Source: Xenorhabdus miraniensis (lineage in GTDB: Bacteria > Pseudomonadota > Gammaproteobacteria > Enterobacterales > Enterobacteriaceae). Taken from it: a stretch of 64,000 nucleotides of DNA. A model generated the notes under the pieces. That model had not been told where the DNA came from. It did no database searches and worked only from the letters and a program-made list of their open reading frames with translations. Shown here piece after piece: positions 1 through 10,370 of the stretch (position 1 is the first letter of the stretch; every line of letters starts with the position of its first letter). The position numbers and the translations under genes are program-made. The stretch lies in contig NZ_NITZ01000003.1 in the NCBI RefSeq assembly GCF_002632615.1, forward strand, positions 306,532 to 370,531, read 5' to 3'.

Positions 1-3000
1 GAAATATGGCGGTGATCCAGATCCTGCCATAATTGTTGTTGCAGCCGCCGTGTGCTTGATAACCAATCGTTTTCCGGGTGCCACGCCAGTAGGGACAGTG
101 AAGTAAAATCACCCAGAATATGTTTAATGTCCTCATGCCAGTGCGGGCGATCGAACAGGGTAAGATTGAGGGTTAACTCCGGTCTGGTGCTGAATGCGGA
201 CAGAACGGCTGCATAAGCTGCAATTAAGAGCGCAGAAGGGGTTATCTGATGGGGCGCAGCATATTGCTTTAACTGATCCCATTCATGAGCAGATAATCGG
301 TCGCTATAGCGCACAAAACGCGGAGATTGAACGCCTTCCGGTGCAATGCGCAATGGCAATTGCGGTGCCAGCGGCAATGTTCTTACCTGCTCCTGCCAAT
401 ATTGCAGCGAACTCTGATGCGCTGACGTTTGTTGCTGGCGTAACACACAATCCCGGAATGTGACTTTCAGTGGCGGCAATTCGTGTTGTTCGTCGAGATA
501 TAGCTGTTCTAATTCAGCCAGCAATATCTGCATACTCAGCCCATCTAATAACAAATTATCCAGACTGACAAATAGCCGGGAAACAAGCTTGTTGTCTTGT
601 GCAAGCTGAAAATCGAACACTGGCCAGTGGCTGGCATCCAAAACCTGATGTGACAGACGGTCGCGTAATGTGTCTGCCTCACTAATATCAGTAAATTGGT
701 GCTGTTTAACCGAAAATATTGAGACATCTTGCAATATCTGTTGCTGTCCATTGATAACAATCGTTCTAAGCACAGGATGACGCTGGATCAGGTGATTTAA
801 CACCCGGTTAAGACGTTGAACGTCTAACTGTTCTATCCGGTATTCGATAAAGAAATGTGCCCCAACACCACTTAGGGCAAAACCAGGATGGCGTCCAACC
901 AGATAGGCTTGCTGAATTTCAGTTAATGGGAACGGCTGATATTCATCCTGTTCTTTTGGTATTGAATAGGGTTCTGATGAAGTTTCAGACAGAGGAACCA
1001 GTGTAGCGGCAAATGCAGTCAATTGCGGGTTACGGAAAAGATGCCCAAGTTCGCCTTTGAAACCTTGTTGTGTCAGTTCACCAATCAGACGCGTAGCCAG
1101 AAGACTGTCACCGCCAAGTTGAAAGAAGTCACTGTTACGGCCTAACAGCTCTGTATTTAGCAGGCGTAACCAAATATTGGCAACGATTTGTTCCACCGCA
1201 TTAAATGAGGCCACTTCATGCTGATGTGGCATTTCTGTTTTTGTGACAGGCTGTATGGCTTGCGATAGCGCCTTACGATCAATTTTGCCGTTAGGGGTTA
1301 GCGGCAAACGAGGAAGAATATGCAAACGTTGTGGGATCATATATCCCGGCAGATGTTGCGCCAACACAGATTTAATTTTTTCCCGATCAGGGATCATGAC
1401 GTTGTCACTTACCTGCATCAATAACACACTAAGATTACCGATAGTAATTGGTGTTTCCGTTTGTAGTGGAAGAAGAGGTAACCACTGCGATGCAGAACGT
1501 AGTTGAATACCGTGAGGTGAGAGCAGTTCAGTTGTAATCAAAGAGAGGGAGGAAGCTTGTTGCAACTCCATTGCCAATACCAACGCACCTGGTTGTGCCA
1601 GGGGGAGCAAAGCGTTAATGCAATTTGCTGGATCTTCCTCACGGTGTAATACATTGTTTAGCAGGATGATATCTGCCTGATGCTGTAGCGACTCAGAAAT
1701 TTGTTCTGACCAATATTGCACTGATGCGTGAGTATAACCACTTAACCGTGTCTGCATCTGGTTGATCAGTGCCTGAGAACGTTCAAAACCGAGATAAGAC
1801 AGATGCTGGTCTGTAATATGTTCTGCCAGCCACTGAGCACAGAAACCGCTGCGGGCATCGAATTCCATCAAAGTTACAGGGCGTTGTAATCGTTGGGAGA
1901 GAGCAACGATTACCTGTTTTAATCCTGCCAACCATTGCTGGGTTTCTGGCAGTGCGAAGAGCTGTTGTTCCGGTGCGAATTGCGGATCATCGAGCAATGT
2001 GACTGCTGTCTGTTGTCCGGTAAGAATACTGTGTAGTACAGAATGCCAGCGTTCGGGGATACATCCTGCTTCACTATTGAATATAGTGGGGGTATTGAAT
2101 GTAGTGGGGGACACGACGATCTGATATACATGATGTGTGGACTCAGCCAATAGATTACATTGGCAAAGATACGTCAACATACGGGCAAACCAGTTATGGT
2201 ATTCCGGTTGAGCCTGATAATATTTCAGACAATCGCTGAACGACTGGGGTGAAGTAAACGTCATGCCGTGACGTGACAGATGTTCCAGCAGAAATAGTGC
2301 AACTTGTGGCTCACTGTTATCATCGGTTATTGCCCGCGCTGCGGGAAACAGATCACGATAGTTTGTGGGTAATTGTGGGGCACGAGTTACACGTTGGCAT
2401 AAAGTATCGCCTTCCAACTCAAGGAATGCCACCAGCGATTTCTCTTTTTCGCCATGAGCTAAGGCAACCCCTTTATTGATACCGATTACTTGATTGAGGG
2501 CCGCATCAATTTCTCCTAACTCAATTCGGTAGCCACCAATTTTCACCTGGCTATCGCGGCGTCCCATAAATTCAAGCCAGCCTTCGGGATGGTAGCAGCC
2601 CAGATCACCCGTACGGTACCAGCGCTCTCCCTGATCAATGACAAATTGGGCGGAAGTGCGTTCTTCATCATTAAAATAGCCTAATGCTACACCGGCACCA
2701 CCAATCCAAAGTTCACCGACAACCCAGTCAGGACAATCACGGCCATCTTCACCCACTACACGGTAACGTTGGTTAGCCAAAGGATAACCATAAGGAATAG
2801 AGCGCCATTGTGCGTTAATCCCTTTGACGATGTATTCATTCGACCAGATAGCGGCTTCCGTTGCACCGCCCATCGCACTTAACACACCATCAGGATTGAA
2901 CGCACGGTAACGTTCAGGCAGTGACAAGCCGATCCAGTCCCCGGATAACATCACGGTACGAAGAGCTTTCGGCGCATCTACCTCCATCCCTTCGCAATAG

Positions 3001-5444
3001 GTTAGTAACATATCAAACAATGCCGGCACGCTATTCCATAACGTAACATTGTGCTGCTCGATCAGCATTTCCCAGGTTGATGGGTCGCGGCGCTGGGCTT
3101 CGTTAATTAATACCAGCGCCCCTCCGGCACTGAGGATGCCGAAAATATCATAAACGGAGAGGTCGAAATGCAGGGCAGAGAGTGCCAACAATCGGTCACT
3201 GCTTTGAACATGATGACGGTGATTGATGTCCAGACAGGTATTAAGTGCGCTTTGATGGCTGATAACCACACCTTTTGGCATTCCGGTTGAACCAGAGGTA
3301 TAGATGATATAAGCCGGATCAGTCACGGCACGTTCAGCCATGTTTGCTAAAGGCAGTAATTGCTCATTCTGATGCCAGGAAATGCAATGTATATCTTGTG
3401 ACCAAGAGCTATTTTGTAACCAAGAACTATTTTGTGACCAAGAACTATTCTGTGACCAAGAACTATTCTGTTGTTCAGAGTCAATAATAACAACATTGAT
3501 CCCGGCACTTTCACAGATAACACGACGTCGGTTTAAGGGTTGATCGAAAGGAACCGGGACGTAAACACCGCCAGCATAAAGTATTGCTAATACAGCGACA
3601 ATTTGTCCGATACCTTTTTCCATACTAATGGCAACCCGATCTCCCGGCATAACCGACATATTTTGCAGTACAGCGGCTAATCGGCGGGCTGCCAGACTGA
3701 GTTCGCCATAACTCATTTTGTTATTATGAGTCACCAAAGCAACAGCATTGGGTGTGCGTTCTGCCTGTATGAACACCTCTTCATGCAGCAGGGCATTGGG
3801 TAGTGTTTTAACCGTGTTATTGATTTGGTGCCGCAAATGGGATTGCGATTCGGGCATCAAATCTGGCAGCTTTTGGTTCCACTGCGCCGCGTTTTCCGTC
3901 AGGTTTTCAATCAGTTCCTGATAGGCGGTGAATAAGGTATCCATTAAGCCATCAGGAAAGAGTTCATCGTTGCTGTCCCACTGAATATTCAGAGCGTTTT
4001 CATGCTCAAATGCAACGAAATCCAGCCATACCTGAGGTGTTTGTGATATTCCCCAACTTGGTTTTCCCAGAACATCACGGGTATTTTCACCATATAAAGG
4101 GCGGCCTAAATTGCTGGTAAACACAATGGGTGCGCCGTGTGGATGGTTGCCTCGTTTCTTGAGTTCACGCAGAACTTCTACACCAGACCAGTGACGATGT
4201 TCGTAAGCTTCGGCAAATGTTGCCTGTGCATCCTGTGCCAATTGGCAGAACGGTAAATTATCACCAGGAATATCCAACAGCAGAATGTTGGTAAAATCGG
4301 CCAGCATGTTATCAACTGCGGTATGCAGCGGAGCCCTGTCAAATAGCGTTAGGTTGAACAACAAGCGTGTTGCACTGCTCCAGCGACATAATAAAGCCGC
4401 AAATGCGGTCGCCAATGACATCGTTGGCGTAACCCCATTTTGTTGGGCGAGCTGCTTAAATCGTTCCCAATGTTCTGGCGCTAAACGAAAACGTCTGCGC
4501 TGAATCAGGACATTTTTTATTAGGGCAGGGTCTTGAGCCAAAGGCAGTTGAGGAGCAAGTGGCAGAATGTCTAACCGGTTACGCCAGAAGACTTCTGCTT
4601 CTTGTCGGGCCTGCTTAAATTGGGTCTGATATTGTGTTAGATAACTGCAAAAATCATAGCCAGAAGGAATTGCAGGCAGGCTACGTTTGGCAATTAATGC
4701 TGCCAGTTCGGTAAAGAATAGACTGAAACTGGCAGCATCCATGATCAGTAAATCGATATTGGTATGCAGACGATGTTGATTATCACCAAACAGACTAAGC
4801 TGAATATCGAAAGTTTCTCCTTCTTCAACTTGTAATACCCGGTGACTGAGCTGTTCACGTAGGTTGTTCAGCGCTTGTTGCTGTTCACTTACTGCCAGAT
4901 TACGTAGATCGTGAACAGTGAGTTTTTTCCAGTAAGCACTGGTCATGCCTTGTTGACGGCCATCTGGCAAAAAACGAACGCGCAACATCGGATGCCGTTG
5001 AATCAGTACATGAATCGCCGCTTCTAACTGTTCAGGTTTCAGCCCAACACCATCAAATTCCTGATACAGATGGCATCCGACTCCCCCCAAGGTTTGTTCC
5101 GGTGAACGTCCAACAAAATAAGCATGTTGGACTGCCGTCAACGGGAATGGATGGGCATCTGCAATCAGTGGCTGTGGAGCTGTATCTTGCGGTACTGTGT
5201 GAGCAACAGGTGTCTGGCGTTGTAAAAGCTGGCTCCAGGCATGCAGGGTTGGTTTTTGGTAAAGTTCGCGCAAAGTGACGCGATGCCCTTGACGTCTAAG
5301 CTGGTTCAGCAATGCCATTATTTGCATTGAATCCAGCCCCTTGCGAATTAAATCGTCATTATCGTCCACCAGAATATTTTTTTGATTAAACAGACCAGAT
5401 ATGAGCTGGCGCAGCGAATCTAGGGAGAAAAGGTCCGTGTGCAT
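1..5444 (-). CDS. irp2: HMWP2-like siderophore NRPS (ArCP-Cy-A-MT*-PCP-Cy), 3' end outside window
   Basis: This frame is open from an ATG at 5444 to the left edge, about 1814 codons, so the C-terminus is missing. The domain order read from the translation is an N-terminal aryl carrier domain (GLDSMQIM near residue 39); a cyclisation domain with DLLIMDAAS, the DxxxxDxxS signature; and an adenylation domain (YTSGSTGMPKG, FDLSVYDIF, GGATEA). The adenylation domain is interrupted between A8 and A10 by a methyltransferase-like insert. A carrier domain (LGGDSLLA) and a second cyclisation domain (DNLLLDGLS) follow. This matches yersiniabactin HMWP2 (about 2035 aa), which loads an aryl acid and condenses cyclised cysteines. 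The specificity residues read by eye, D-L-Y-N-M-S-M-I-W-K, fit cysteine. The methyltransferase insert lacks a clear GxGxG (DARSG instead), so it may be inactive. It is the last gene of the leftward siderophore operon. Family assignment is firm; the exact product is inferred. Confidence 0.9.
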   Translation of the reverse strand, partial: MHTDLFSLDSLRQLISGLFNQKNILVDDNDDLIRKGLDSMQIMALLNQLRRQGHRVTLRELYQKPTLHAWSQLLQRQTPVAHTVPQDTAPQPLIADAHPFPLTAVQHAYFVGRSPEQTLGGVGCHLYQEFDGVGLKPEQLEAAIHVLIQRHPMLRVRFLPDGRQQGMTSAYWKKLTVHDLRNLAVSEQQQALNNLREQLSHRVLQVEEGETFDIQLSLFGDNQHRLHTNIDLLIMDAASFSLFFTELAALIAKRSLPAIPSGYDFCSYLTQYQTQFKQARQEAEVFWRNRLDILPLAPQLPLAQDPALIKNVLIQRRRFRLAPEHWERFKQLAQQNGVTPTMSLATAFAALLCRWSSATRLLFNLTLFDRAPLHTAVDNMLADFTNILLLDIPGDNLPFCQLAQDAQATFAEAYEHRHWSGVEVLRELKKRGNHPHGAPIVFTSNLGRPLYGENTRDVLGKPSWGISQTPQVWLDFVAFEHENALNIQWDSNDELFPDGLMDTLFTAYQELIENLTENAAQWNQKLPDLMPESQSHLRHQINNTVKTLPNALLHEEVFIQAERTPNAVALVTHNNKMSYGELSLAARRLAAVLQNMSVMPGDRVAISMEKGIGQIVAVLAILYAGGVYVPVPFDQPLNRRRVICESAGINVVIIDSEQQNSSWSQNSSWSQNSSWLQNSSWSQDIHCISWHQNEQLLPLANMAERAVTDPAYIIYTSGSTGMPKGVVISHQSALNTCLDINHRHHVQSSDRLLALSALHFDLSVYDIFGILSAGGALVLINEAQRRDPSTWEMLIEQHNVTLWNSVPALFDMLLTYCEGMEVDAPKALRTVMLSGDWIGLSLPERYRAFNPDGVLSAMGGATEAAIWSNEYIVKGINAQWRSIPYGYPLANQRYRVVGEDGRDCPDWVVGELWIGGAGVALGYFNDEERTSAQFVIDQGERWYRTGDLGCYHPEGWLEFMGRRDSQVKIGGYRIELGEIDAALNQVIGINKGVALAHGEKEKSLVAFLELEGDTLCQRVTRAPQLPTNYRDLFPAARAITDDNSEPQVALFLLEHLSRHGMTFTSPQSFSDCLKYYQAQPEYHNWFARMLTYLCQCNLLAESTHHVYQIVVSPTTFNTPTIFNSEAGCIPERWHSVLHSILTGQQTAVTLLDDPQFAPEQQLFALPETQQWLAGLKQVIVALSQRLQRPVTLMEFDARSGFCAQWLAEHITDQHLSYLGFERSQALINQMQTRLSGYTHASVQYWSEQISESLQHQADIILLNNVLHREEDPANCINALLPLAQPGALVLAMELQQASSLSLITTELLSPHGIQLRSASQWLPLLPLQTETPITIGNLSVLLMQVSDNVMIPDREKIKSVLAQHLPGYMIPQRLHILPRLPLTPNGKIDRKALSQAIQPVTKTEMPHQHEVASFNAVEQIVANIWLRLLNTELLGRNSDFFQLGGDSLLATRLIGELTQQGFKGELGHLFRNPQLTAFAATLVPLSETSSEPYSIPKEQDEYQPFPLTEIQQAYLVGRHPGFALSGVGAHFFIEYRIEQLDVQRLNRVLNHLIQRHPVLRTIVINGQQQILQDVSIFSVKQHQFTDISEADTLRDRLSHQVLDASHWPVFDFQLAQDNKLVSRLFVSLDNLLLDGLSMQILLAELEQLYLDEQHELPPLKVTFRDCVLRQQQTSAHQSSLQYWQEQVRTLPLAPQLPLRIAPEGVQSPRFVRYSDRLSAHEWDQLKQYAAPHQITPSALLIAAYAAVLSAFSTRPELTLNLTLFDRPHWHEDIKHILGDFTSLSLLAWHPENDWLSSTRRLQQQLWQDLDHRHI
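3396..3467. repeat. Four 18-bp tandem repeats inside the NRPS adenylation domain
   Basis: Four consecutive 18-bp units (3396-3413, 3414-3431, 3432-3449, 3450-3467) differ by only a few bases. On the minus strand they encode a repeated hexapeptide of the form Q-N-S-S-W-S/L. The repeat lies N-terminal to the YTSGSTG core, in a loop-like stretch where insertion is likely tolerated. The unit is a multiple of three, so the reading frame is kept. Confidence 0.9.
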
Positions 5445-5496
5445 GAAGAAATCCTGTAAAAATGGCGGTTACGTAATAAGTCAGATAATGGGTGGA

Positions 5497-7287
5497 TCAC
5501 ACTTTATTCGGGTGTATTTTGGGGTGTATTTTGGGGTGTAAATGCCAATGCTCTTCTGAACCAAGGTGATTTTTCCAAAGAGATTGGTAAAGTGGACAAC
5601 GTCTTAGTAATTCGTCATGGGTACCGCTATCACAAAGAGTTCCATGATCCATTACCAATATTTGATCAGCGCGGACTATCGTGCTTAACCGATGGGCAAT
5701 GACAAAGACGGTTTTATTCTGCGTAAGAGAATCAAACGCTTCTTGTATCAATTGCTCATTTTCGGGGTCCAGTGAAGCTGTGGCTTCATCAAGGAATAAA
5801 ACAGGAGATTGTTTTAGAAGAGCGCGGGCAATGGCAAGGCGCTGGCGCTCACCGCCAGACAGCGTACCGCCATCCACACCCAAAGGTGTATCGTACCCTT
5901 GTGGTAATGCCATAATCGTATCGTGAATATTGGCAAGACGTGCAGCCTTTTCCAGTTCCAACTGAGTCGCATTCGGATCACCCAAACGGAGATTATTAGC
6001 GACAGTATCCTGAAATAGTGCCGTTTCCTGGAACACCATTGTAACGGTGTCATACAGTGCCTGAGTCTGGTAATGATGGACAGGGTTTCCACCCAGACGG
6101 ATCTCACCTTTATCCAGTTGATAGAAAGAGAGCAATAAATAGGCCAGTGTGGATTTACCACTGCCGCTTGGCCCTACAATGGCGGTCATACTGCCTTGTG
6201 GCGCATAAAATGAAACATTTTGAATAGCCGGCTGGCTAGTTCCAGGGTAGCTAAATGAGATATTGTCCACTTCAACATCATATTTGGCGGGAGCGGCTAA
6301 TGGCCCGGAAACTTGCGTTGCGACAGCCTCTATCTCTGCAATATGTGTTTCGCCGACTTGGGTCAGGGCAGTCACATTGATCAGGGGAATAATCCCGCGC
6401 AGAGGGGTAATCGTGGCAAACAGCAGAAGAATAGTGGTGAGCATTTCTGGGAGAGTGAGTGCTCCCGGTGTATTAAAGCGCAGGGCACCAGCCAGAATGC
6501 CAACGACCACGCTAGTATCAATAATGATGTAAAACAGGCTCAGTAGCGGTATGCTTTTGAATATTCCACGACGGAATGCGACACGTAATTGTTCAATTTC
6601 CTGGTCAAAACGTTGTTCTACCGTTGTCGTAGTCGCTGCTGCACGGATAAAGGCCATGCCTTGTGCATACTCTACGATCGCTTCGGATACGCCAGCCATC
6701 ATAACTGCCCGTCGACGCAGTATCTCATTTAGCTTTTGACGAATAGCGCCCAGAATGAGTAACCCAACCATCAATACCAATAGTGCACTGCCAGCAACAA
6801 CCCAATCAAACCAGAATAAAGCCAGATAGATGAGGGTCAGCATTATAATCTGACAGACTATCTGTGGGGTGGTATAGGCTGATTGATTTTCCTGCCATTG
6901 CACATCTTCAGATAGTGTCAGTGCTATTTTTCCGGCACTCAATCCCCGAATTGTTGCTACAGACATATTAACCAGTCGTTGTAGCAAAGAACGACGAATT
7001 TCTATACCTAGTCCATAAGCAGTAATGGTGAGCTTACGTAATGCGCGACTCATAAAAGCGAACCGCAGCAATAATAAAATAACCAATAACGTCAGTGTAA
7101 TAAGTGGCAGCATATCGTTGCCACTTTCCTTCTGATAAGTTTCTCCCAGATGAGTGATGGCCCAAGCTGCGATAGCAAGTTGAGCAATAATCGCTATGGT
7201 ATCAAGTTGCTTATATAACAACCCGCTGAACCAAACCCGTTGTAGTTTTGGTGACAGATGTTGCTGGAGGCGATTAAATAATCCCAT
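5497..7287 (-). CDS. ybtQ: Fused ABC transporter (TMD-NBD), YbtQ-like
   Basis: A 596-residue ABC half-transporter with an N-terminal six-helix exporter-type membrane domain (about residues 20-310) and a C-terminal nucleotide-binding domain. The NBD has Walker A GPSGSGKST, signature LSGGERQR, Walker B VLFLDEATASLD and a switch histidine in IAHRL. In Yersinia, YbtP and YbtQ form a heterodimer that imports ferric yersiniabactin although built like exporters. The adjacent position here supports the same role. The start is preceded by an AGGAG Shine-Dalgarno site and overlaps the end of the upstream ABC gene by 14 bp, implying translational coupling. The extreme C-terminus carries a small H-P-K-I repeat from a 12-bp duplication. 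The P versus Q assignment rests on gene order only. Confidence 0.85.
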   Translation of the reverse strand: MGLFNRLQQHLSPKLQRVWFSGLLYKQLDTIAIIAQLAIAAWAITHLGETYQKESGNDMLPLITLTLLVILLLLRFAFMSRALRKLTITAYGLGIEIRRSLLQRLVNMSVATIRGLSAGKIALTLSEDVQWQENQSAYTTPQIVCQIIMLTLIYLALFWFDWVVAGSALLVLMVGLLILGAIRQKLNEILRRRAVMMAGVSEAIVEYAQGMAFIRAAATTTTVEQRFDQEIEQLRVAFRRGIFKSIPLLSLFYIIIDTSVVVGILAGALRFNTPGALTLPEMLTTILLLFATITPLRGIIPLINVTALTQVGETHIAEIEAVATQVSGPLAAPAKYDVEVDNISFSYPGTSQPAIQNVSFYAPQGSMTAIVGPSGSGKSTLAYLLLSFYQLDKGEIRLGGNPVHHYQTQALYDTVTMVFQETALFQDTVANNLRLGDPNATQLELEKAARLANIHDTIMALPQGYDTPLGVDGGTLSGGERQRLAIARALLKQSPVLFLDEATASLDPENEQLIQEAFDSLTQNKTVFVIAHRLSTIVRADQILVMDHGTLCDSGTHDELLRRCPLYQSLWKNHLGSEEHWHLHPKIHPKIHPNKV

Positions 7288-9088
7288 GATAATTTACTCC
7301 TGTTTCGGTATCTTCTCCCCGCCAAGCTGCCCATTGTCTGGCGTATGCGCCTTGCTGTGTGACCAGTTCATCATGGGTTCCTTGCTCAATGATTTGTCCT
7401 TGATCCAAGACCAGCATTTGATCAAGATGACGGATAGTTGGCAGCCGATGGGCAATAACAATCACGGTTTTATTGCGGCCTGTCTCAGTGTGACAAAGCG
7501 CATTAAGTGCTTGTTGCATCTCTTTTTCACATTCTGGGTCGGCATAGGCTGTGGCTTCATCCAAGACAAGAATTGGCGCATTTTTCAGGATAGCTGCGGC
7601 AACGGCGATACGCTGTTTTTCCCCCACAGATAAGCTGATACCGTTGTTCAGCACGGTGTTGTAGCCTTGTGGTAACTGTTGGATAAATTGATGTGCTTGT
7701 GCTGCGGTGGCCGCTGCTTCAACTTCAGCTTGTGAAGCATCAGGACGGGCCAGTCGTATGTTATTGGCTATCGTATCGTTGAACAGAAATACCCGTTGGA
7801 AAACAAAAGAGATGTTATTGCGCAGGGTTGGTTCATCCATGTTGCGAATATCAATCCCACCAACAGTAATTTTACCTTGTTGCGGGTCCCAAAGACGGGC
7901 AATCAGGTTGGCTACCGTGGATTTACCCGAACCACTGGCGCCCACCAGGGCCAGTGAACTTCCGGCAGGTACAGAAAACGAGATGTTATTTAAGACATTA
8001 TCCTGTTCGTTTTGATAGGTGAAACTGACGTTATGCAGCGTAACACTATGATCGGCAGGCGTTTGGCTCTGAGTACATGGCGCGAGTTCAGGTTGATTCA
8101 TTAACCAACGATAACGTGTGATCAACGCCTCTTGTTGTTGTAAACGGGTCATTACAGCAAACATGGATGAGGCAATATTGCCGAATGCCATAGCAGCCAG
8201 AATAAAGAAAGTGAACTCAAATAAAGCGATTTCTTGTCGGTTAAATAACCAGACTGCCAAAGGAAGTACAAACAACAGATTAGCGCTGGACAACACAAAA
8301 AACCGACTGGATTTGACCTGCACTTTCTCAATCCAAACATCAATAACCCGTGTCAGGGCGGTAAAAGCATCTTCGGCTCGCTGTAGTGCAACCTTGCCGC
8401 CTGAATAAGTTTTCACCACCGGAATGGCATTTATCACTTCACCCATTGTTGAAGCGATACGGTTTTGGGCTGCATAAAAGCGCTGAGTGGTAGTTTGAAC
8501 TTTCATCTGAATATAGATGAATAATAAACAAGCTCCCAAAGTTGGGGCGAATGCCGCTAATGCCAATCGCCAATCAATGGCCAACATGACACTCAATGCG
8601 ATCAGTGGACCAAACAAGGTTGCTGACATTTCTGGAATAATATGGGCAATACCATCCTCAAGCTGTTCGACGTCATCTAACATCATCTTCTTTATTTCAG
8701 TGCTGTCAGTCAGCATGAAGAAGCCTAAAGGAACGGATTTCAACTTATTGCTGATGTTACGACGAACATCAGCCTGAACATCGGCGGCAATCAAATGAGC
8801 AACAAACGTCGAACCACTGAACGTCAACATGGCGGCAAAAGTGAAACCCAATAACATGATGCCGTAACTCAGTAACGTGTCATATTGCCCGTCATAGATA
8901 GATTGGGTAATCAGCCCGGCAACCGCTGCCGGTAGTATTTGCAGCCCTGCGGAAACAATAGCAAGTGCAATAGCAACGTAACTCAGGGTGCGATATGGGC
9001 TCATCAGATTCCACAACTCTTTAATGACACCGGCATCAGCAGCGCGCTGCTCTGGTGAGCTCTGAGCAGAAGAGTCATTACTGAGCAT
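7274..9088 (-). CDS. ybtP: Fused ABC transporter (TMD-NBD), YbtP-like, with non-canonical signature motif
   Basis: A 604-residue exporter-fold ABC half-transporter, the likely heterodimer partner of the next gene. ATG 9088 is preferred over the longer open frame because AAGGAAAA sits just upstream and the gene then overlaps the MFS stop codon by 11 bp. The NBD has a normal Walker A (GASGSGKST) and Walker B (ILVLDEATA). The signature motif reads LSVGEKQR instead of LSGGQ, and the D-loop is YADPE instead of SLDPE. Such changes are typical of the degenerate half of an asymmetric heterodimer. The role as importer of the ferric siderophore is inferred from the YbtPQ family and from position. Confidence 0.85.
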   Translation of the reverse strand: MLSNDSSAQSSPEQRAADAGVIKELWNLMSPYRTLSYVAIALAIVSAGLQILPAAVAGLITQSIYDGQYDTLLSYGIMLLGFTFAAMLTFSGSTFVAHLIAADVQADVRRNISNKLKSVPLGFFMLTDSTEIKKMMLDDVEQLEDGIAHIIPEMSATLFGPLIALSVMLAIDWRLALAAFAPTLGACLLFIYIQMKVQTTTQRFYAAQNRIASTMGEVINAIPVVKTYSGGKVALQRAEDAFTALTRVIDVWIEKVQVKSSRFFVLSSANLLFVLPLAVWLFNRQEIALFEFTFFILAAMAFGNIASSMFAVMTRLQQQEALITRYRWLMNQPELAPCTQSQTPADHSVTLHNVSFTYQNEQDNVLNNISFSVPAGSSLALVGASGSGKSTVANLIARLWDPQQGKITVGGIDIRNMDEPTLRNNISFVFQRVFLFNDTIANNIRLARPDASQAEVEAAATAAQAHQFIQQLPQGYNTVLNNGISLSVGEKQRIAVAAAILKNAPILVLDEATAYADPECEKEMQQALNALCHTETGRNKTVIVIAHRLPTIRHLDQMLVLDQGQIIEQGTHDELVTQQGAYARQWAAWRGEDTETGVNYHGII

Positions 9089-10370
9089 ATAAGTTTTCCT
9101 TTTGGAAATCGCGGCGCTTGTGTAATGTCCAGAACAGGCCTGCGAGGGTGAAGAACGATGCAAGAGCGAAAAGGGAGGCGTAGCTTGCTTTGGTCACAAT
9201 CAGTCCACCTGCCATTGAACAGATGATTGCAATGCTCATATCTGCGGATTGCATCAACGCAAAATCCACACCAGATTGTGCGCTTGCTGCCAGAGACATC
9301 ATCTGGGTATACAAGGCAACAAATTTGGCAGCGGTGATTAACGTGATGAAGACGTATGCAGCTGAGAGCAGGGATAGGGGAGCTTCTGGTTGTTGGGCAA
9401 GCCAGAAAATACCAACCAGTACCATACATTCAAGCAGCATGAGGCCCAATAATGTTTGAATGGCGCCTGATTTACGTACAATGATGCCGCCAAGCAGGAC
9501 ACCGGATAATCCGGCTAATGCACCACCACTGGCAGCAATGATGCCAAGTTGGGTTAAATCGACTCCACGATCGACCAAAAATGGGGAAAACATGCCAAGT
9601 GACAGGCGGGTACCAATCATACATAGCAGTATTAAAACCAGTGCCTGTTTAACCGGAGTACGGCGTAAAGCATTCTTTAGGGATGGTTTTACCGAAGCTT
9701 TTGCAACACCCGGCTCTTTCTTTTCCTGAGATCCTCGAATGAACAAAATAGGCAGTGACATCAATAGGATCACGATGACTAACATGCCTGCACCGATATG
9801 CCAGCCATACAGTGAAGTAAGATATAGAAACAGGCCGCTGCCGATAATGGCGCCCAGATAACTTCCCCCAACCTGCATGACATTGCTCCAGGGGCGATGC
9901 TGTGGTGATAACCGATCGATAGCATGACCATCAGTGGTGGTATCGACTACGGTCAGGACAAGTGTAATCAGAAACAGAGCCGCGATAATCAGCGGCATAT
10001 GTTCGGCAGGTTTTGCCAATGATATCGAACCAAAAAGCAGGGCAATTAACAGATTACCGCAGAGCATGATGCGGCGGGGATTGGTATCCCCCAAGCCTGA
10101 TTTGCGATAGCGTTCTACAATAGGAGCCCAGAGAAATTTGAACGCCCAAGGTAACATCAACAGATAAAGTAACCCTATCTTATCCGGGGTGACACCGTGG
10201 CTGCGCAGAAATGCAGGCATGCTTTGTAACGTAAACATACCGATGGTGCTTTGGATGGTGTAAACACCAGCCAAAGTCAGAAGTAGCAACGAGATATAAC
10301 GAGGGGGTAAGAGATTGTCCGTCGAGGTATTGTTTGCCGAGGTATTGTCCGTCGAGGTATTGTTCGTCAT
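9078..10370 (-). CDS. ybtX: MFS transporter, YbtX/Irp8-like
   Basis: A 430-residue major facilitator protein with about 12 hydrophobic segments. It has the YbtX/AmpG-like beginning in which a TLAGVYTIQST helix is followed by a substrate-site loop, and the length matches YbtX (about 426 aa). The family is linked to siderophore trafficking, although YbtX is dispensable for yersiniabactin uptake in Yersinia. The start codon overlaps the fyuA stop by 4 bp (ATGA), so the two genes are coupled. The N-terminal 20 residues are low complexity (repeats of N-T-S-T-D-N) and arise from short tandem DNA duplications at about 10315-10370. They are probably a disordered cytoplasmic tail. Confidence 0.85.
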   Translation of the reverse strand: MTNNTSTDNTSANNTSTDNLLPPRYISLLLLTLAGVYTIQSTIGMFTLQSMPAFLRSHGVTPDKIGLLYLLMLPWAFKFLWAPIVERYRKSGLGDTNPRRIMLCGNLLIALLFGSISLAKPAEHMPLIIAALFLITLVLTVVDTTTDGHAIDRLSPQHRPWSNVMQVGGSYLGAIIGSGLFLYLTSLYGWHIGAGMLVIVILLMSLPILFIRGSQEKKEPGVAKASVKPSLKNALRRTPVKQALVLILLCMIGTRLSLGMFSPFLVDRGVDLTQLGIIAASGGALAGLSGVLLGGIIVRKSGAIQTLLGLMLLECMVLVGIFWLAQQPEAPLSLLSAAYVFITLITAAKFVALYTQMMSLAASAQSGVDFALMQSADMSIAIICSMAGGLIVTKASYASLFALASFFTLAGLFWTLHKRRDFQKENLYAQ

